The notes beneath the pieces are model-generated. The model made no database searches and had not been told where the DNA came from. It saw only the letters and a list, made by a program, of their open reading frames with translations. This document shows, in pieces, positions 8,995-16,985 of a stretch of DNA of 64,000 bases. The stretch comes from Halomonas sp. S3-1-1 (lineage in GTDB: Bacteria > Pseudomonadota > Gammaproteobacteria > Pseudomonadales > Halomonadaceae). The stretch's first letter is position 1. Every line of letters starts with the position of its first letter. Position numbers and translations under genes: made by a program. The DNA is taken from positions 1-64,000 of the forward strand of contig NZ_JALGBZ010000008.1 of NCBI RefSeq assembly GCF_023757625.1, in the 5' to 3' direction.

Positions 8995-9636
8995 TCAGGG
9001 CGTCCAGGTAACGAAGTTTTCGAGCAGGCGAAGACCGGCCCGCGCGCTTTTTTCCGGGTGAAACTGCACGGCGAAGGTGGCGTCGCGCCCGATGGCCACG
9101 TGCGCCTTCACGCCGCCGTACTGGGTCGTACCGAGCACGTGGTCGTCTACCGTTGCGTTAACGTAGTAGCCGTGCACGAAGTAGAAACGCTCGCCGTCCT
9201 CGATGCCTTCCCACAGCGGGTGGTCGTGGTGCTGGGTGAGCCGGTTCCAGCCCATGTGGGGCACCTTCAAGCGCTGTTCCTGCTCATCGCGCATATCCAG
9301 CGGGAAACGATCGACGCTGCCCTGGAAAAAGCCCAAGCAGTCGACGCCGCCGTTCTCCTCGCTTTTCTCCATCAGCATCTGCTGACCCACGCAGATGCCG
9401 AGCAAGGGCTTTGCCTGGCGGGTCAGGATGTCATCGACCAAACCGCGTAGCTCGGTGCGCTCGAGCTCGCCGATGCAGTCGCGAATCGCGCCCTGGCCTG
9501 GCAGCACCACGCGGGTGGCGCCCAGAATACGGCGCGCATCGCGGGTGATGATGACGTTTTCGTGGGTTACGTGTTCAAGCGCCTTGGCCACGGAATGCAG
9601 ATTGCCCATTCCATAATCGATAACGGCAATGGTCAT
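8995..9636 (-). CDS. hisH: Imidazole glycerol phosphate synthase, glutaminase subunit
   Basis: Supplies ammonia to HisF from glutamine. In its 213 residues the full GATase triad is visible: nucleophile Cys in [11 protein letters not shown] and the His and Glu in QFHPEKS. The PGQGA oxyanion segment is also present. AAGGAG precedes the ATG. The intact elbow here contrasts with the Cys-to-Gly protein at 5908-6597. Confidence 0.97.
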   Translation of the reverse strand: MTIAVIDYGMGNLHSVAKALEHVTHENVIITRDARRILGATRVVLPGQGAIRDCIGELERTELRGLVDDILTRQAKPLLGICVGQQMLMEKSEENGGVDCLGFFQGSVDRFPLDMRDEQEQRLKVPHMGWNRLTQHHDHPLWEGIEDGERFYFVHGYYVNATVDDHVLGTTQYGGVKAHVAIGRDATFAVQFHPEKSARAGLRLLENFVTWTP

Positions 9637-9702
9637 GTTGCGCTCCTTACAGGGGTGGGCGGATAACGGTGGGCGAGGGCGTGTAGCGAGAAGCGCTCAG
9701 CA

Positions 9703-10296
9703 TCAAAGCGTTCCCTTGGTCGAGGGCATTTTACCCGCCATGCGCGAATCCTCGGAAAGCGCCATGCGTAGCGCCCGGCCAAAGGCCTTGAAGATGGTTT
9801 CCGCCTGGTGGTGGGCGTTTTCGCCCTTGAGATTGTCGATGTGCAGCGTCACGCGGGCGTGATTGACGAAGCCGTGGAAGAACTCGCTGAATAGCTGCGT
9901 GTCCATCGACCCGATAGTGGCCTGCGTAAAGGTGGCGTTCATGAATAGCCCGGCGCGGCCGGAAAAGTCGATCACTACGCGCGAAAGCGCTTCATCGAGC
10001 GGAACGTAAGCGTGTCCGTAGCGCACGATGCCGCGCTTGTCGCCCACTGCCTTGTCGAACGCCTGGCCCAGCGTAATGCCCAAATCCTCGACCGTGTGGT
10101 GGTCATCGATGTGCAGGTCGCCTTTGACGTCCATGGTGATGTCGATCATGCCATGGCGCGCGACCTGATCCAGCATGTGATCAAGAAACGCCACCCCAGA
10201 CTCGCCCTTCAAATGGCCTTCGCCGTCGAGGTCGATGGTAACGGTGATCTGCGTTTCGTTGGTGTCACGGCTGACCGTGGCAGTTCGCGCTGACAT
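9703..10296 (-). CDS. hisB: Imidazoleglycerol-phosphate dehydratase
   Basis: Dehydrates IGP in histidine synthesis. At 197 residues it is the monofunctional form without the phosphatase domain of E. coli HisB. Metal-binding motifs [12 protein letters not shown] and the C-terminal GENAHHQAE are clear. I chose the ATG at 10296 because AGGAGATG lies just upstream; the frame remains open further without family similarity. It is the first gene of the local his operon. Confidence 0.96.
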   Translation of the reverse strand: MSARTATVSRDTNETQITVTIDLDGEGHLKGESGVAFLDHMLDQVARHGMIDITMDVKGDLHIDDHHTVEDLGITLGQAFDKAVGDKRGIVRYGHAYVPLDEALSRVVIDFSGRAGLFMNATFTQATIGSMDTQLFSEFFHGFVNHARVTLHIDNLKGENAHHQAETIFKAFGRALRMALSEDSRMAGKMPSTKGTL

Positions 10297-10481
10297 GTTG
10301 CATCTCCTGCGCTTGCGCGCATAGTGGGGCGGCGAGGCGTGAACGTCCACGCCCGACCTTGGACATAATAGCGAGCCAAACGACCATTATAGAGAATCGA
10401 TGACCCCATCCGCTACAATGCGCGAAAGGTCGCCGGTTTCAGCGGGCAAGGGCGGCGCAAACGCAGCCAGGAGGATTGATC

Positions 10482-10979
10482 ATGCCGGTGACGCTTTTGT
10501 ATGTCGATCAGACCTGCTGGGAGGCGGACGCCGCCGTACGCCAGGACCTGGCGCGTATCTATGCCGATGCTCCCCTGGAGCGGATACGCACTCAGACGGT
10601 CGCGCCGTTCATCGAGCAGCACCTGGCCCAGCCGCCGCGTCAGTTCTTCGCCTGCGCCCGGTTCAACGGCCATCTGCTGGGCGCGGTGGCCATCTATGAG
10701 GCCGATGATCGCGCCTGGTGGCTTTCGGAGCTTTGCGTGAAAAGCTCGGCCAGGCGGCGTGGCGTCGGCTCCCGCCTTATGGCACTGTTGGGCGAGCAGG
10801 CTAAAGAGGATGGTCGCACGCTTCGCATCGATGCCGGCTCGCTGCCGCTGGCCGATCGTATCCTGTTGTCCAAAATCGGCTATCGGCCTTTTTCCACGCC
10901 ACCGGCGGCCGGCAGCGGTGCCTCGAGTGGCAGCGGTATTCATGAGTATGTCGAGCTAGACCCACAAGGGAACGGGTGA
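10482..10979 (+). CDS. GNAT-family protein, possibly PanZ-like
   Basis: A 165-residue protein with the GNAT acetyl-CoA loop RRRGVGSRL (about 89-97) after the strand WWLSELCV. The layout (LARIYADAP near the N-terminus, FFACARFNGHLLGAVAI in the centre) recalls the PanZ/PanM group, which binds acetyl-CoA and promotes maturation of aspartate decarboxylase PanD rather than acetylating. That subgroup call is from memory. AGGAGG precedes the ATG at good spacing. Its stop overlaps the start of the AsmA gene (TGATG). Confidence 0.7.
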   Translation: MPVTLLYVDQTCWEADAAVRQDLARIYADAPLERIRTQTVAPFIEQHLAQPPRQFFACARFNGHLLGAVAIYEADDRAWWLSELCVKSSARRRGVGSRLMALLGEQAKEDGRTLRIDAGSLPLADRILLSKIGYRPFSTPPAAGSGASSGSGIHEYVELDPQGNG

Positions 10980-13300
10980 TGAAACAGTTATTGCGTATTT
11001 TGCTGGCCGCGGTCGGCATTCTGGCCATGGTGGCCGTCGCCGCCGTGGTGTATGTCACCACCTTTTTGGATCCCGAGGATTTCAAACCGCGCCTGGTCGA
11101 GGTGGTCAAGGAGCAAACCGGGCTCAATTTGGCGCTGGAAGGGCCGATCACCTGGTCGTTCTACCCGCGCATCGGCGTCAGCGTCTCCCAAGCGCGCGCT
11201 TGGCTTCCCGAGCAGCCCGTCGAGGAGACCTCCTTCGCCGCCGTGGATAGCGCCGAGGTCAGCGTCGCCTTTGCCCCGCTGTTGCGCGGTGAAATCGCCA
11301 TCGATGGCCTGACACTGGACAGCGTACGCCTGAACCTCGAGCGAGATGCCAACGGGGAAGGCAACTGGCAGCCGCTCGTGGAGCGCTTGGCCGAGCAGAA
11401 CAGTGAATCCGCCGAAACCGTGCTGGCGCCGGCCAGCGCCGGGCCCCACGTCGACGCGGGCAATCTCTCGGTGGTGCTCAACATCGCAAGCGTCGAGGTG
11501 CGAAACGCCGACATTCGCTATCGCGATGCGTCCAATCAGGCGCTTTGGCGGCTGCAGTCGCTCGATATCAACGGCAGCAACGTCAACCCGTCGCGCGCGT
11601 TTCCGCTCAAGGCGATGTTCACTCTGACCCGGCACAACCGGCTGGACGCCGAAGCGCTTGAGCGCGCCCCGGCCTTTACCAGCGAAATGAGCCTCGAGAC
11701 CCGCGTGCTGCTGGGCCTCGACGACGAACGCGTTACCTTCGAGAATTTTCAGCTCTCTACCCGCTCGACCACCGCAAACGAAGAAGAGCCGCAGCAGCTC
11801 AGTCTGAAAGCCGCCGAAATGATCGCCTGGCTTGGCGAGCAGCGCTTTAGCGTTAGCGACGGGGTGATCGAAACCGGCCTGCGCCACCCGGAGAACTGGC
11901 AAGGGGGCCTGGCGATGGCGCTGGCGTTCGCCTTGGAAGGCGACTGGGGCGCGCAAACCGCGCAGCTTCGCGACGCCGAGCTCACCGGCCCGGATGGTTT
12001 GCGCCTGAGCGGCCATCTCAACGTCGAGCAGTTTTTGGACGCCCCGCAGTATCAGGGCCAGCTCAACGCCGCGCCCTTCACGCTGCGCCCCTGGCTTTCG
12101 CGCATGGGCGTGTCGCTTAACACTGCCAGCGAAGCCGCGCTGAGCGATGTCGCCATGACCAGCCCTATCGAGGGCAACCTCGAGCAGATCGCGCTGCCCC
12201 AGCTCTCTCTGGTGCTCGATAACAACACCTTTACCGGTGAATTGGCCGCAGCGCTGGACGGCAGCGCCCTGCGTTTCGATCTTGCCGGCGATCACCTCGA
12301 TCTTGATTACTACCTGCCGGGGCCGGTCACCGCTCAGCAGGCGAGTCGCGGCCTCATTCGCCGCGCCTTCGCTCAGGAAGAGAACCCGCTGCTGCCTCAG
12401 GCGTGGCTCGCCGCGCTGGATTTGGAAGGCGACCTGGAGGTGGACCGGCTCGAGCTTGCCGGGCTTACCTTTGACGACACCCGGCTAGCGCTTCGCGGCG
12501 AGCAGGGCCTTCACCGGCTGACCGGGTTCGAGTCGCGCTTTTACGACGGCACGCTCGAAGCGACGGGCTCGATCGACGCCCGCGAGCCGGTACTCGCGTG
12601 GCAGTTCGCGCCCACGATCAGCGGCGTACAGGTCGCGCCCATGATCGAGGCGTTCAGCGAAGAGGAGTCACCGCTACGCGGGCGCTTCAATCTGCAGGGC
12701 GAGCTCACCACGCGCGGCAACACGCGCGACGTGCTGACCAGTAACCTCAACGGCGAGCTCGACGCGCGCCTCAACGACGGCGCCATCCTGCAAACCAACA
12801 TTTCGCAGCAGGTGTGCGAGCTCGTCGCCAAACTCGAAGGCGAGGGCACGCTGCGCGACTGGCAGCCGGATACCCGCTTTGATCGCTTCGACGCCACCTT
12901 CAACGTGCGCAACGGCGTTGTGACCAGCGACGACCTGATGGTAACGCTGCCGGGCATCGACATGCAGGGCAGCGGCGAGCTGAACCTCACCAGCATGAAC
13001 TTTTTGACTCATGCCAACGCTCGTCTGGTAGATACCGCCGACGCCGCCTGCAACGTCAACCCGCGCCTTCAGGCGCTGGCGCTGCCGGTACTGTGCGAAG
13101 GCCACCTTGATGACGACAAGTCCCAGTGGTGCCGGCTCGACCGAGACGCCTTCCAGGCTTCAGTCGTATCGCTCTTGCAAGACGAGGCCGGCGCGCAGAT
13201 CGAAGAGCGCCTCGGTGAGACCCTCGACGGGCTCAACGACCGCCTCGGCGAAGAGAACGTGCGCGAGCTGCGCAACGGCATTCGTAACCTCTTCGACTAA
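10979..13300 (+). CDS. AsmA family protein
   Basis: A 773-residue envelope protein with one N-terminal membrane segment (about 5-27), then a short cytosol-proximal motif LDPEDFKPRLVE and the N-terminal AsmA domain (GLNLALEGPITWSFYPRIG). A long beta-rich periplasmic region follows, ending with the AsmA C-terminal module (LNGELDARLNDGAILQTN, then the LPGIDMQGSGEL strand). AsmA-like proteins are thought to act in lipid transport between the membranes. The ATG at 10979 overlaps the upstream stop; a GTG one codon earlier is possible. A strong terminator follows. Confidence 0.88.
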   Translation: MKQLLRILLAAVGILAMVAVAAVVYVTTFLDPEDFKPRLVEVVKEQTGLNLALEGPITWSFYPRIGVSVSQARAWLPEQPVEETSFAAVDSAEVSVAFAPLLRGEIAIDGLTLDSVRLNLERDANGEGNWQPLVERLAEQNSESAETVLAPASAGPHVDAGNLSVVLNIASVEVRNADIRYRDASNQALWRLQSLDINGSNVNPSRAFPLKAMFTLTRHNRLDAEALERAPAFTSEMSLETRVLLGLDDERVTFENFQLSTRSTTANEEEPQQLSLKAAEMIAWLGEQRFSVSDGVIETGLRHPENWQGGLAMALAFALEGDWGAQTAQLRDAELTGPDGLRLSGHLNVEQFLDAPQYQGQLNAAPFTLRPWLSRMGVSLNTASEAALSDVAMTSPIEGNLEQIALPQLSLVLDNNTFTGELAAALDGSALRFDLAGDHLDLDYYLPGPVTAQQASRGLIRRAFAQEENPLLPQAWLAALDLEGDLEVDRLELAGLTFDDTRLALRGEQGLHRLTGFESRFYDGTLEATGSIDAREPVLAWQFAPTISGVQVAPMIEAFSEEESPLRGRFNLQGELTTRGNTRDVLTSNLNGELDARLNDGAILQTNISQQVCELVAKLEGEGTLRDWQPDTRFDRFDATFNVRNGVVTSDDLMVTLPGIDMQGSGELNLTSMNFLTHANARLVDTADAACNVNPRLQALALPVLCEGHLDDDKSQWCRLDRDAFQASVVSLLQDEAGAQIEERLGETLDGLNDRLGEENVRELRNGIRNLFD

Positions 13301-13317
13301 TTCCACTGTCCTTTTGG

Positions 13318-13347
13318 AGCGCCGGCCTCTGCGCCGGCGCTTTTTTT
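13318..13347 (+). terminator. Rho-independent terminator after the AsmA gene
   Basis: AGCGCCGGC and GCCGGCGCT form a perfect nine-base stem around CTCTGC, followed by seven T. Confidence 0.92.
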
Positions 13348-13377
13348 CCTGCACTACTCGCGGAGTGTTTTCACCCC

Positions 13378-14469
13378 ATGGCCGAGACGCCGACGCCGTG
13401 TTTGACGGCTTTTGAGTTCCAACGCCGGCTGCTGGCCTGGTTCGACCAGTACGGCCGCCACGACCTGCCCTGGCAGTCGCCGCGCAGCGCCTACCGCGTG
13501 TGGGTTTCCGAGATCATGCTGCAGCAGACCCAGGTCACGACCGTCATTCCCTACTTCGAGCGCTTCATGGAGCGCTTTCCCACGCTAATCGCACTGGCAA
13601 ACGCCGACCAGGACGAGGTGCTGCACCTCTGGACCGGACTTGGCTACTACGCCCGCGCCCGCAACCTGCACAAGGCCGCCCAAACCGCGCGTGACGAACA
13701 CGAAGGCGAGCTGCCCGTCGAGAGCGTCGAGGCGCTTATGGCGCTGCCCGGTATCGGACGCTCGACCGCGGGCGCCATCATCGCCCAAAGCCAGGGCGCT
13801 CGCGCGCCCATTCTGGATGGCAACGTCAAACGCTCGCTCACAAGGCTTCACGCCGTGCCCGGCTGGCCCGGTAAGCCCGCCGTCGAGCGCGCGCTGTGGT
13901 CACTGGCCGACTACTTTACCCCCTTTGATCGCCTTGCCGACTACACCCAGGCGATCATGGACTTCGGCGCCACGCTCTGCACCCGCGCCCGGCCGGACTG
14001 CGTGATCTGCCCGTTCAACGACGTGTGCGCTGCCTATAAAGAGGGGGCGCCGCAGCGCTATCCCGAGTCCAAGCCGAAAAAGACCTTGCCCACCCGCGAC
14101 ACGCTGATGCTGGTGCTGCGCGACGAAGAGGGCCGCGTATGGCTCGAGCAGCGCCCGTCGACCGGGCTTTGGGGCGGGCTTTGGAGCTTGCCCCAGTTCG
14201 ACGACCGCGCCGCGCTCAGCGATTGGCTCGAGGCCTTTACCGACAGCGCGATTATCGAGCCTGCGCTTCCCGGCTTTACCCACACCTTCAGCCACTTTCG
14301 TTTGGCGATCATCCCGCAGCCGGCGCGCTGCGCAGGAATCAGCGGCGTGCGCGAGAAGGGCGTCTGGTTCGACCCGATGGACCCGCCGGCGCTGGGCCTG
14401 GCCGCGCCGGTCAAATCGCTTTTGAAACAGCTCGCGCCGTTTTCGCTTGATCCCACCCCGGGGCCCTGA
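13378..14469 (+). CDS. mutY: Adenine DNA glycosylase MutY
   Basis: Removes adenine mispaired with 8-oxoguanine. The 363-residue protein has the EIMLQQTQV catalytic-Glu helix (about 43), the helix-hairpin-helix [12 protein letters not shown] (about 123) with its distal Asp in ILDGNVKR, and the iron-sulfur loop C-x6-C-x2-C-x5-C ([17 protein letters not shown]). A C-terminal NUDIX-like 8-oxoG-sensing domain follows. The ATG at 13378 has only a distant GGAG. yggX follows 40 bases downstream, as in many gammaproteobacteria. Confidence 0.96.
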   Translation: MAETPTPCLTAFEFQRRLLAWFDQYGRHDLPWQSPRSAYRVWVSEIMLQQTQVTTVIPYFERFMERFPTLIALANADQDEVLHLWTGLGYYARARNLHKAAQTARDEHEGELPVESVEALMALPGIGRSTAGAIIAQSQGARAPILDGNVKRSLTRLHAVPGWPGKPAVERALWSLADYFTPFDRLADYTQAIMDFGATLCTRARPDCVICPFNDVCAAYKEGAPQRYPESKPKKTLPTRDTLMLVLRDEEGRVWLEQRPSTGLWGGLWSLPQFDDRAALSDWLEAFTDSAIIEPALPGFTHTFSHFRLAIIPQPARCAGISGVREKGVWFDPMDPPALGLAAPVKSLLKQLAPFSLDPTPGP

Positions 14470-14509
14470 CCCATACTCAGGGGCAACTCACCCATCAAGG
14501 AGCACCTTC

Positions 14510-14785
14510 ATGAGCAACACCGTTTTCTGCCGCAAGTACCAGCAGGAACTCCCGGCACTCGCCTTTCCGCCGCTGCCCGGCAAGAAAGGCCAAGAGATTC
14601 AGGCCACGGTTTCCCAAAAGGCTTGGGAAGAGTGGCAGGCGCTTCAGACCCGCCTGATCAATGAAAAGCATCTCAACATGCTCGAGCCGGAATCGCGCCA
14701 ATACCTGATGACGCAGATGGAGCGCTTTCTGGACAACGAAGACACCGACCAGGCCGAAGGCTACGTGCCGCCCAGCCAGCCCTAA
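14510..14785 (+). CDS. yggX: Fe(2+)-trafficking protein YggX
   Basis: A 91-residue soluble protein that matches YggX in length and content. It has the single Cys near the N-terminus ([10 protein letters not shown]), a GKKGQEI turn, [19 protein letters not shown] and a tail near EGYVPP. It is linked to protection of iron-sulfur proteins from oxidation, which fits its position after the iron-sulfur enzyme MutY. AAGGAG lies upstream of the ATG. A short GC hairpin (14798-14814) followed by TTT may end the transcript. Confidence 0.94.
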   Translation: MSNTVFCRKYQQELPALAFPPLPGKKGQEIQATVSQKAWEEWQALQTRLINEKHLNMLEPESRQYLMTQMERFLDNEDTDQAEGYVPPSQP

Positions 14786-14895
14786 AGGCCACTCCAGCGC
14801 CCGCCGGGCGGGCGTTTGCCGGCCTAGGCCGGGCAGGGCGAAAAGAGCGGGGTGTGCCCTAACCTCGTGAACGGAAAGAAAGTTTCACAAAGGTG

Positions 14896-14924
14896 TTGAC
14901 GAAAAGCGGCGTTTTTAGTTTAAT
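14896..14924 (+). promoter_or_regulatory. Sigma-70 promoter of the tRNA cluster
   Basis: TTGACG and TTTAAT are separated by 17 bases. A GC-rich stretch (GCACCG) follows the -10 box, as in promoters under stringent control, and the first tRNA starts 16 bases after the -10. Confidence 0.75.
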
Positions 14925-14940
14925 ACGCACCGTTGGCAGC

Positions 14941-15016
14941 GGCCAGATAGCTCAGTTGGTAGAGCAGGGGATTGAAAATCCCCGTGTCGGCGGTTCGATT
15001 CCGTCTCTGGCCACCA
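14941..15016 (+). tRNA. tRNA-Phe (GAA)
   Basis: A complete 76-base cloverleaf. GGCCAGA pairs with TCTGGCC, the anticodon loop is TTGAAAA with anticodon GAA, the T loop is GGTTCGATT, and CCA is encoded. First gene of the tRNA operon. Confidence 0.97.
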
Positions 15017-15022
15017 CACTGC

Positions 15023-15097
15023 TGGGGTATCGCCAAGTGGTAAGGCACCGGTTTTTGGTATCGGCATTCCCAGGTTCGAATCCTGGTACCCCAGCCA
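15023..15097 (+). tRNA. tRNA-Gln (TTG)
   Basis: A 75-base cloverleaf. TGGGGTA pairs with TACCCCA, anticodon TTG lies within GTTTTTGGTA, the T loop is GGTTCGAAT, and GCCA ends the gene. It starts six bases after tRNA-Phe. tRNA-Gln is a known SelU substrate class. Confidence 0.96.
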
Positions 15098-15168
15098 TTG
15101 CCAACAAGATTTCTTGTTGACTGACTCGCTTCACGCAAGCCAGTCAAATGTTCAAGAAAACGTGAAGC

Positions 15169-15244
<76 letters not shown>

Positions 15245-15284
15245 TTAAAAATGGTTATAAAGCAAAGCGTTACAGAACATGACT

Positions 15285-15309
15285 AAGCCGTCCTTCGGGG
15301 CGGCTTTTT
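15285..15309 (+). terminator. Terminator of the tRNA operon
   Basis: AAGCCGTCC-TTCG-GGGCGGCTT forms a stem with a stable TTCG tetraloop and a T run. Confidence 0.85.
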
Positions 15310-15320
15310 CGTATGTGTCC

Positions 15321-15349
15321 ACAAAATGTCCAACGGTTGGACACTTTGT
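15321..15349. other. 29-base near-perfect inverted repeat at the edge of the accessory block
   Basis: ACAAA-A-TGTCCAAC, a central G, then GTTGGACA-C-TTTGT: 14-base arms with one mismatch. The loop of one base argues against a terminator and for a protein-binding site. Three TTTGGCA copies follow at 15364, 15386 and 15432. The rest of 15350-15455 is A+T-rich with no gene that I can see. It could be a leftover recombination site behind tRNA-Thr, but no matching second copy was found near 18830. Confidence 0.5.
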
Positions 15350-15455
15350 AAGCGCGCACTTCATTTGGCACACTCTAGCGCATTATTTGGCATATTCCGG
15401 CAATTGCGAAATGGGCTGATTTTGCGGAACGTTTGGCATAAAAATCTAGCTGCTT

Positions 15456-16343
15456 TCAATATGCCCTGTATTGCCTAGCTATTCTCAGGTCTTCTACCTC
15501 TCTCCCCACACCTTCATAGCCCGGGAATAAGGTCGACCCCTTAACACCAAATGCAGCACATAGTTCAAGCAAATGGGCAGCTTCACTAATCGGGAGGCTG
15601 TACCGGCCAAGACGCGATCTCCCTGTGTGCGAGACTCTATACATTTCCTCTATGTTCTCAAGGGATGCCCCCTCGATTCCATTTTGCTTGATTGCTTCTA
15701 ACGAAGTGGCTGTGAAAACGCCGTCTTGCGCTGCTCGATTGACGCTCACAAACCCTTGAGCTTCTACATATTTGACAAGCTTCCATTTTTGATTGTTTAT
15801 AGTACTCAATGACCAAATCACTAGCTCTTTAGGCCTTTTCATAGCACAGTCGCTTAGGTTAGCGCTATCGAGCTCACGTAGTGCTTGGGAGGCCGCAAAA
15901 TAAGCGGCGACGTAAGAGCGCTTAGTCCAATCAAGAAGACAAGTAAGCACTCCATGGTGCTGAGCAGTTGCTAGTAAAGGGAAAGTATCGTGATGTGGCC
16001 AACCCTCAAATTGGTTGAAGAGCGTAACGTCCATGTGTCGTTCGCTTAACTTCGATCTTAGGGCTGGCGTATCTGCTGGCACAGATATTCCAGAAGCATC
16101 ACATCCGTCTAAAAAAGTATCCAATATGGCTAGTTCGAAGTACACGTGTCTAGCTATCTGATCCTCTGATAGCTCATTACTTGGAAGGCTAGGGCTTTTT
16201 CTAAACACGGATGGGCTTAACTTGAATTTTTCACTACCGTGTCCGCGAAAAATTCTATACCGGCCCCAGCGACCCTCGTGCAAAGGAGACAAATACTCCA
16301 TCAACTCCCTTGCACAGGTAAAATCTTCGGTTTCATACGACAT
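15456..16343 (-). CDS. FRG-domain protein
   Basis: A 295-residue protein with the FRG domain. FRG lies at 32-34 in YRIFRGHGSE, followed by the long-range signature AQHHGVLTCLLDWTKR (about 125-141) and SYVAAYFAAS. FRG proteins are common in defence islands and in polymorphic-toxin settings; their activity is poorly known. I chose the ATG at 16343 because AAGGA lies six bases upstream. The frame stays open to 16451, and that extension is the tail of a decayed adenine methylase (VLIFSWD). Codon use is A+T-rich, unlike the flanking core genes, which points to transfer. Confidence 0.75.
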   Translation of the reverse strand: MSYETEDFTCARELMEYLSPLHEGRWGRYRIFRGHGSEKFKLSPSVFRKSPSLPSNELSEDQIARHVYFELAILDTFLDGCDASGISVPADTPALRSKLSERHMDVTLFNQFEGWPHHDTFPLLATAQHHGVLTCLLDWTKRSYVAAYFAASQALRELDSANLSDCAMKRPKELVIWSLSTINNQKWKLVKYVEAQGFVSVNRAAQDGVFTATSLEAIKQNGIEGASLENIEEMYRVSHTGRSRLGRYSLPISEAAHLLELCAAFGVKGSTLFPGYEGVGREVEDLRIARQYRAY

Positions 16344-16364
16344 TGTTGTTCCTTGGTGCAGCAT

Positions 16365-16660
16365 CAAAAAGCCCGCCGGTTCCGTATTCACATCCCAACT
16401 AAAGATCAGCACCTCTTTGGCGTCTGAGCTTTTGCCACCTCCGACGGTTTAGCGTATCTCGGTGGTTTCGATGTGGTAGTCCGCGAATATCCGGGTGGTC
16501 GTTGAGGCTGATGATGGCCTTGCCCTTGAGCTTGGCCAGAATGCTCGCCATTTATTCGTACTGCTCTATGCCAAAGGGTACCCCATATTCTTTCGTCTGC
16601 CAGTAGGGTGAGTCCATATAGAAGAAGGTTCAGGCGATCGTAGAATTCTATGCAGGCCTA
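16365..16660 (-). pseudogene. Remnant of a phage-type DNA adenine methylase
   Basis: Reading the minus strand, C-I-E-F-Y-D-R-L, a frame change, then TFFYMDSPYWQTKEYGVPF. This includes the DPPY-type catalytic motif as DSPYW (about 16600). Next comes GIEQYE, a TAA stop (16552-16554), MASILAKLKGKAIISLNDH, and a second frame change after PDIR. The frame then reads ADYHIETTEIR, a TAA stop (16449-16451), TVGGGKSSDAKEVLIFSWD. The order DPPY, then (I/V)S(I/L)ND, then YTVGGxG and the final W matches phage-encoded Dam enzymes. Two stops and at least two frameshifts mean it is dead. The 5' half of the gene is missing. Confidence 0.75.
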
Positions 16661-16985
16661 TCGGCTAAGGTACCAATCTTGCACGCGTCGCGGTGTCCTC
16701 ACCGGAGCTCTCTACTATGCGGCTAGAGGCGTGGAGGAGCTTAATAAACAGGACGTCGACTCCAGTAGATCGCAAGGAATTAAATGCCACATGGTGCAAA
16801 ATAAAACGCCTAAAAACTTATAAAGCGTAGTGTCGGGCTTACGCTGAACAGCTTCGAAGAAGCAGAAAACCCTTCATCTGAATCATTGTGGATCAATAGT
16901 CCGGTGATGAAGAAAATAGTAAATTATCTTCGGCTTAGTTAATGTTATATGTGTGCAAAATAGGCATAAACCAAGGGAGCATACG
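16661..16985. other. A+T-rich gap between the methylase remnant and the DUF4041 nuclease gene
   Basis: No confident gene. A 57-codon plus-strand frame runs from 16650 to 16823 (GVLTGALYYAARGVEELNK in its centre) but has no ribosome site and I do not recognise it. The last 60 bases hold TTATAT-like -10 sequences that could be the promoter of the nuclease gene. Confidence 0.4.

Noticed and set aside
10988..12295. A 435-codon minus-strand frame opposite the AsmA gene
   Set aside because: It is a high-G+C shadow: composition is rich in Arg, Gly, Ala and His with no family pattern, and the plus-strand AsmA protein is clear.
16650..16823. Small 57-codon gene on the plus strand
   Set aside because: No ribosome site, no recognised family, and it overlaps the methylase remnant.
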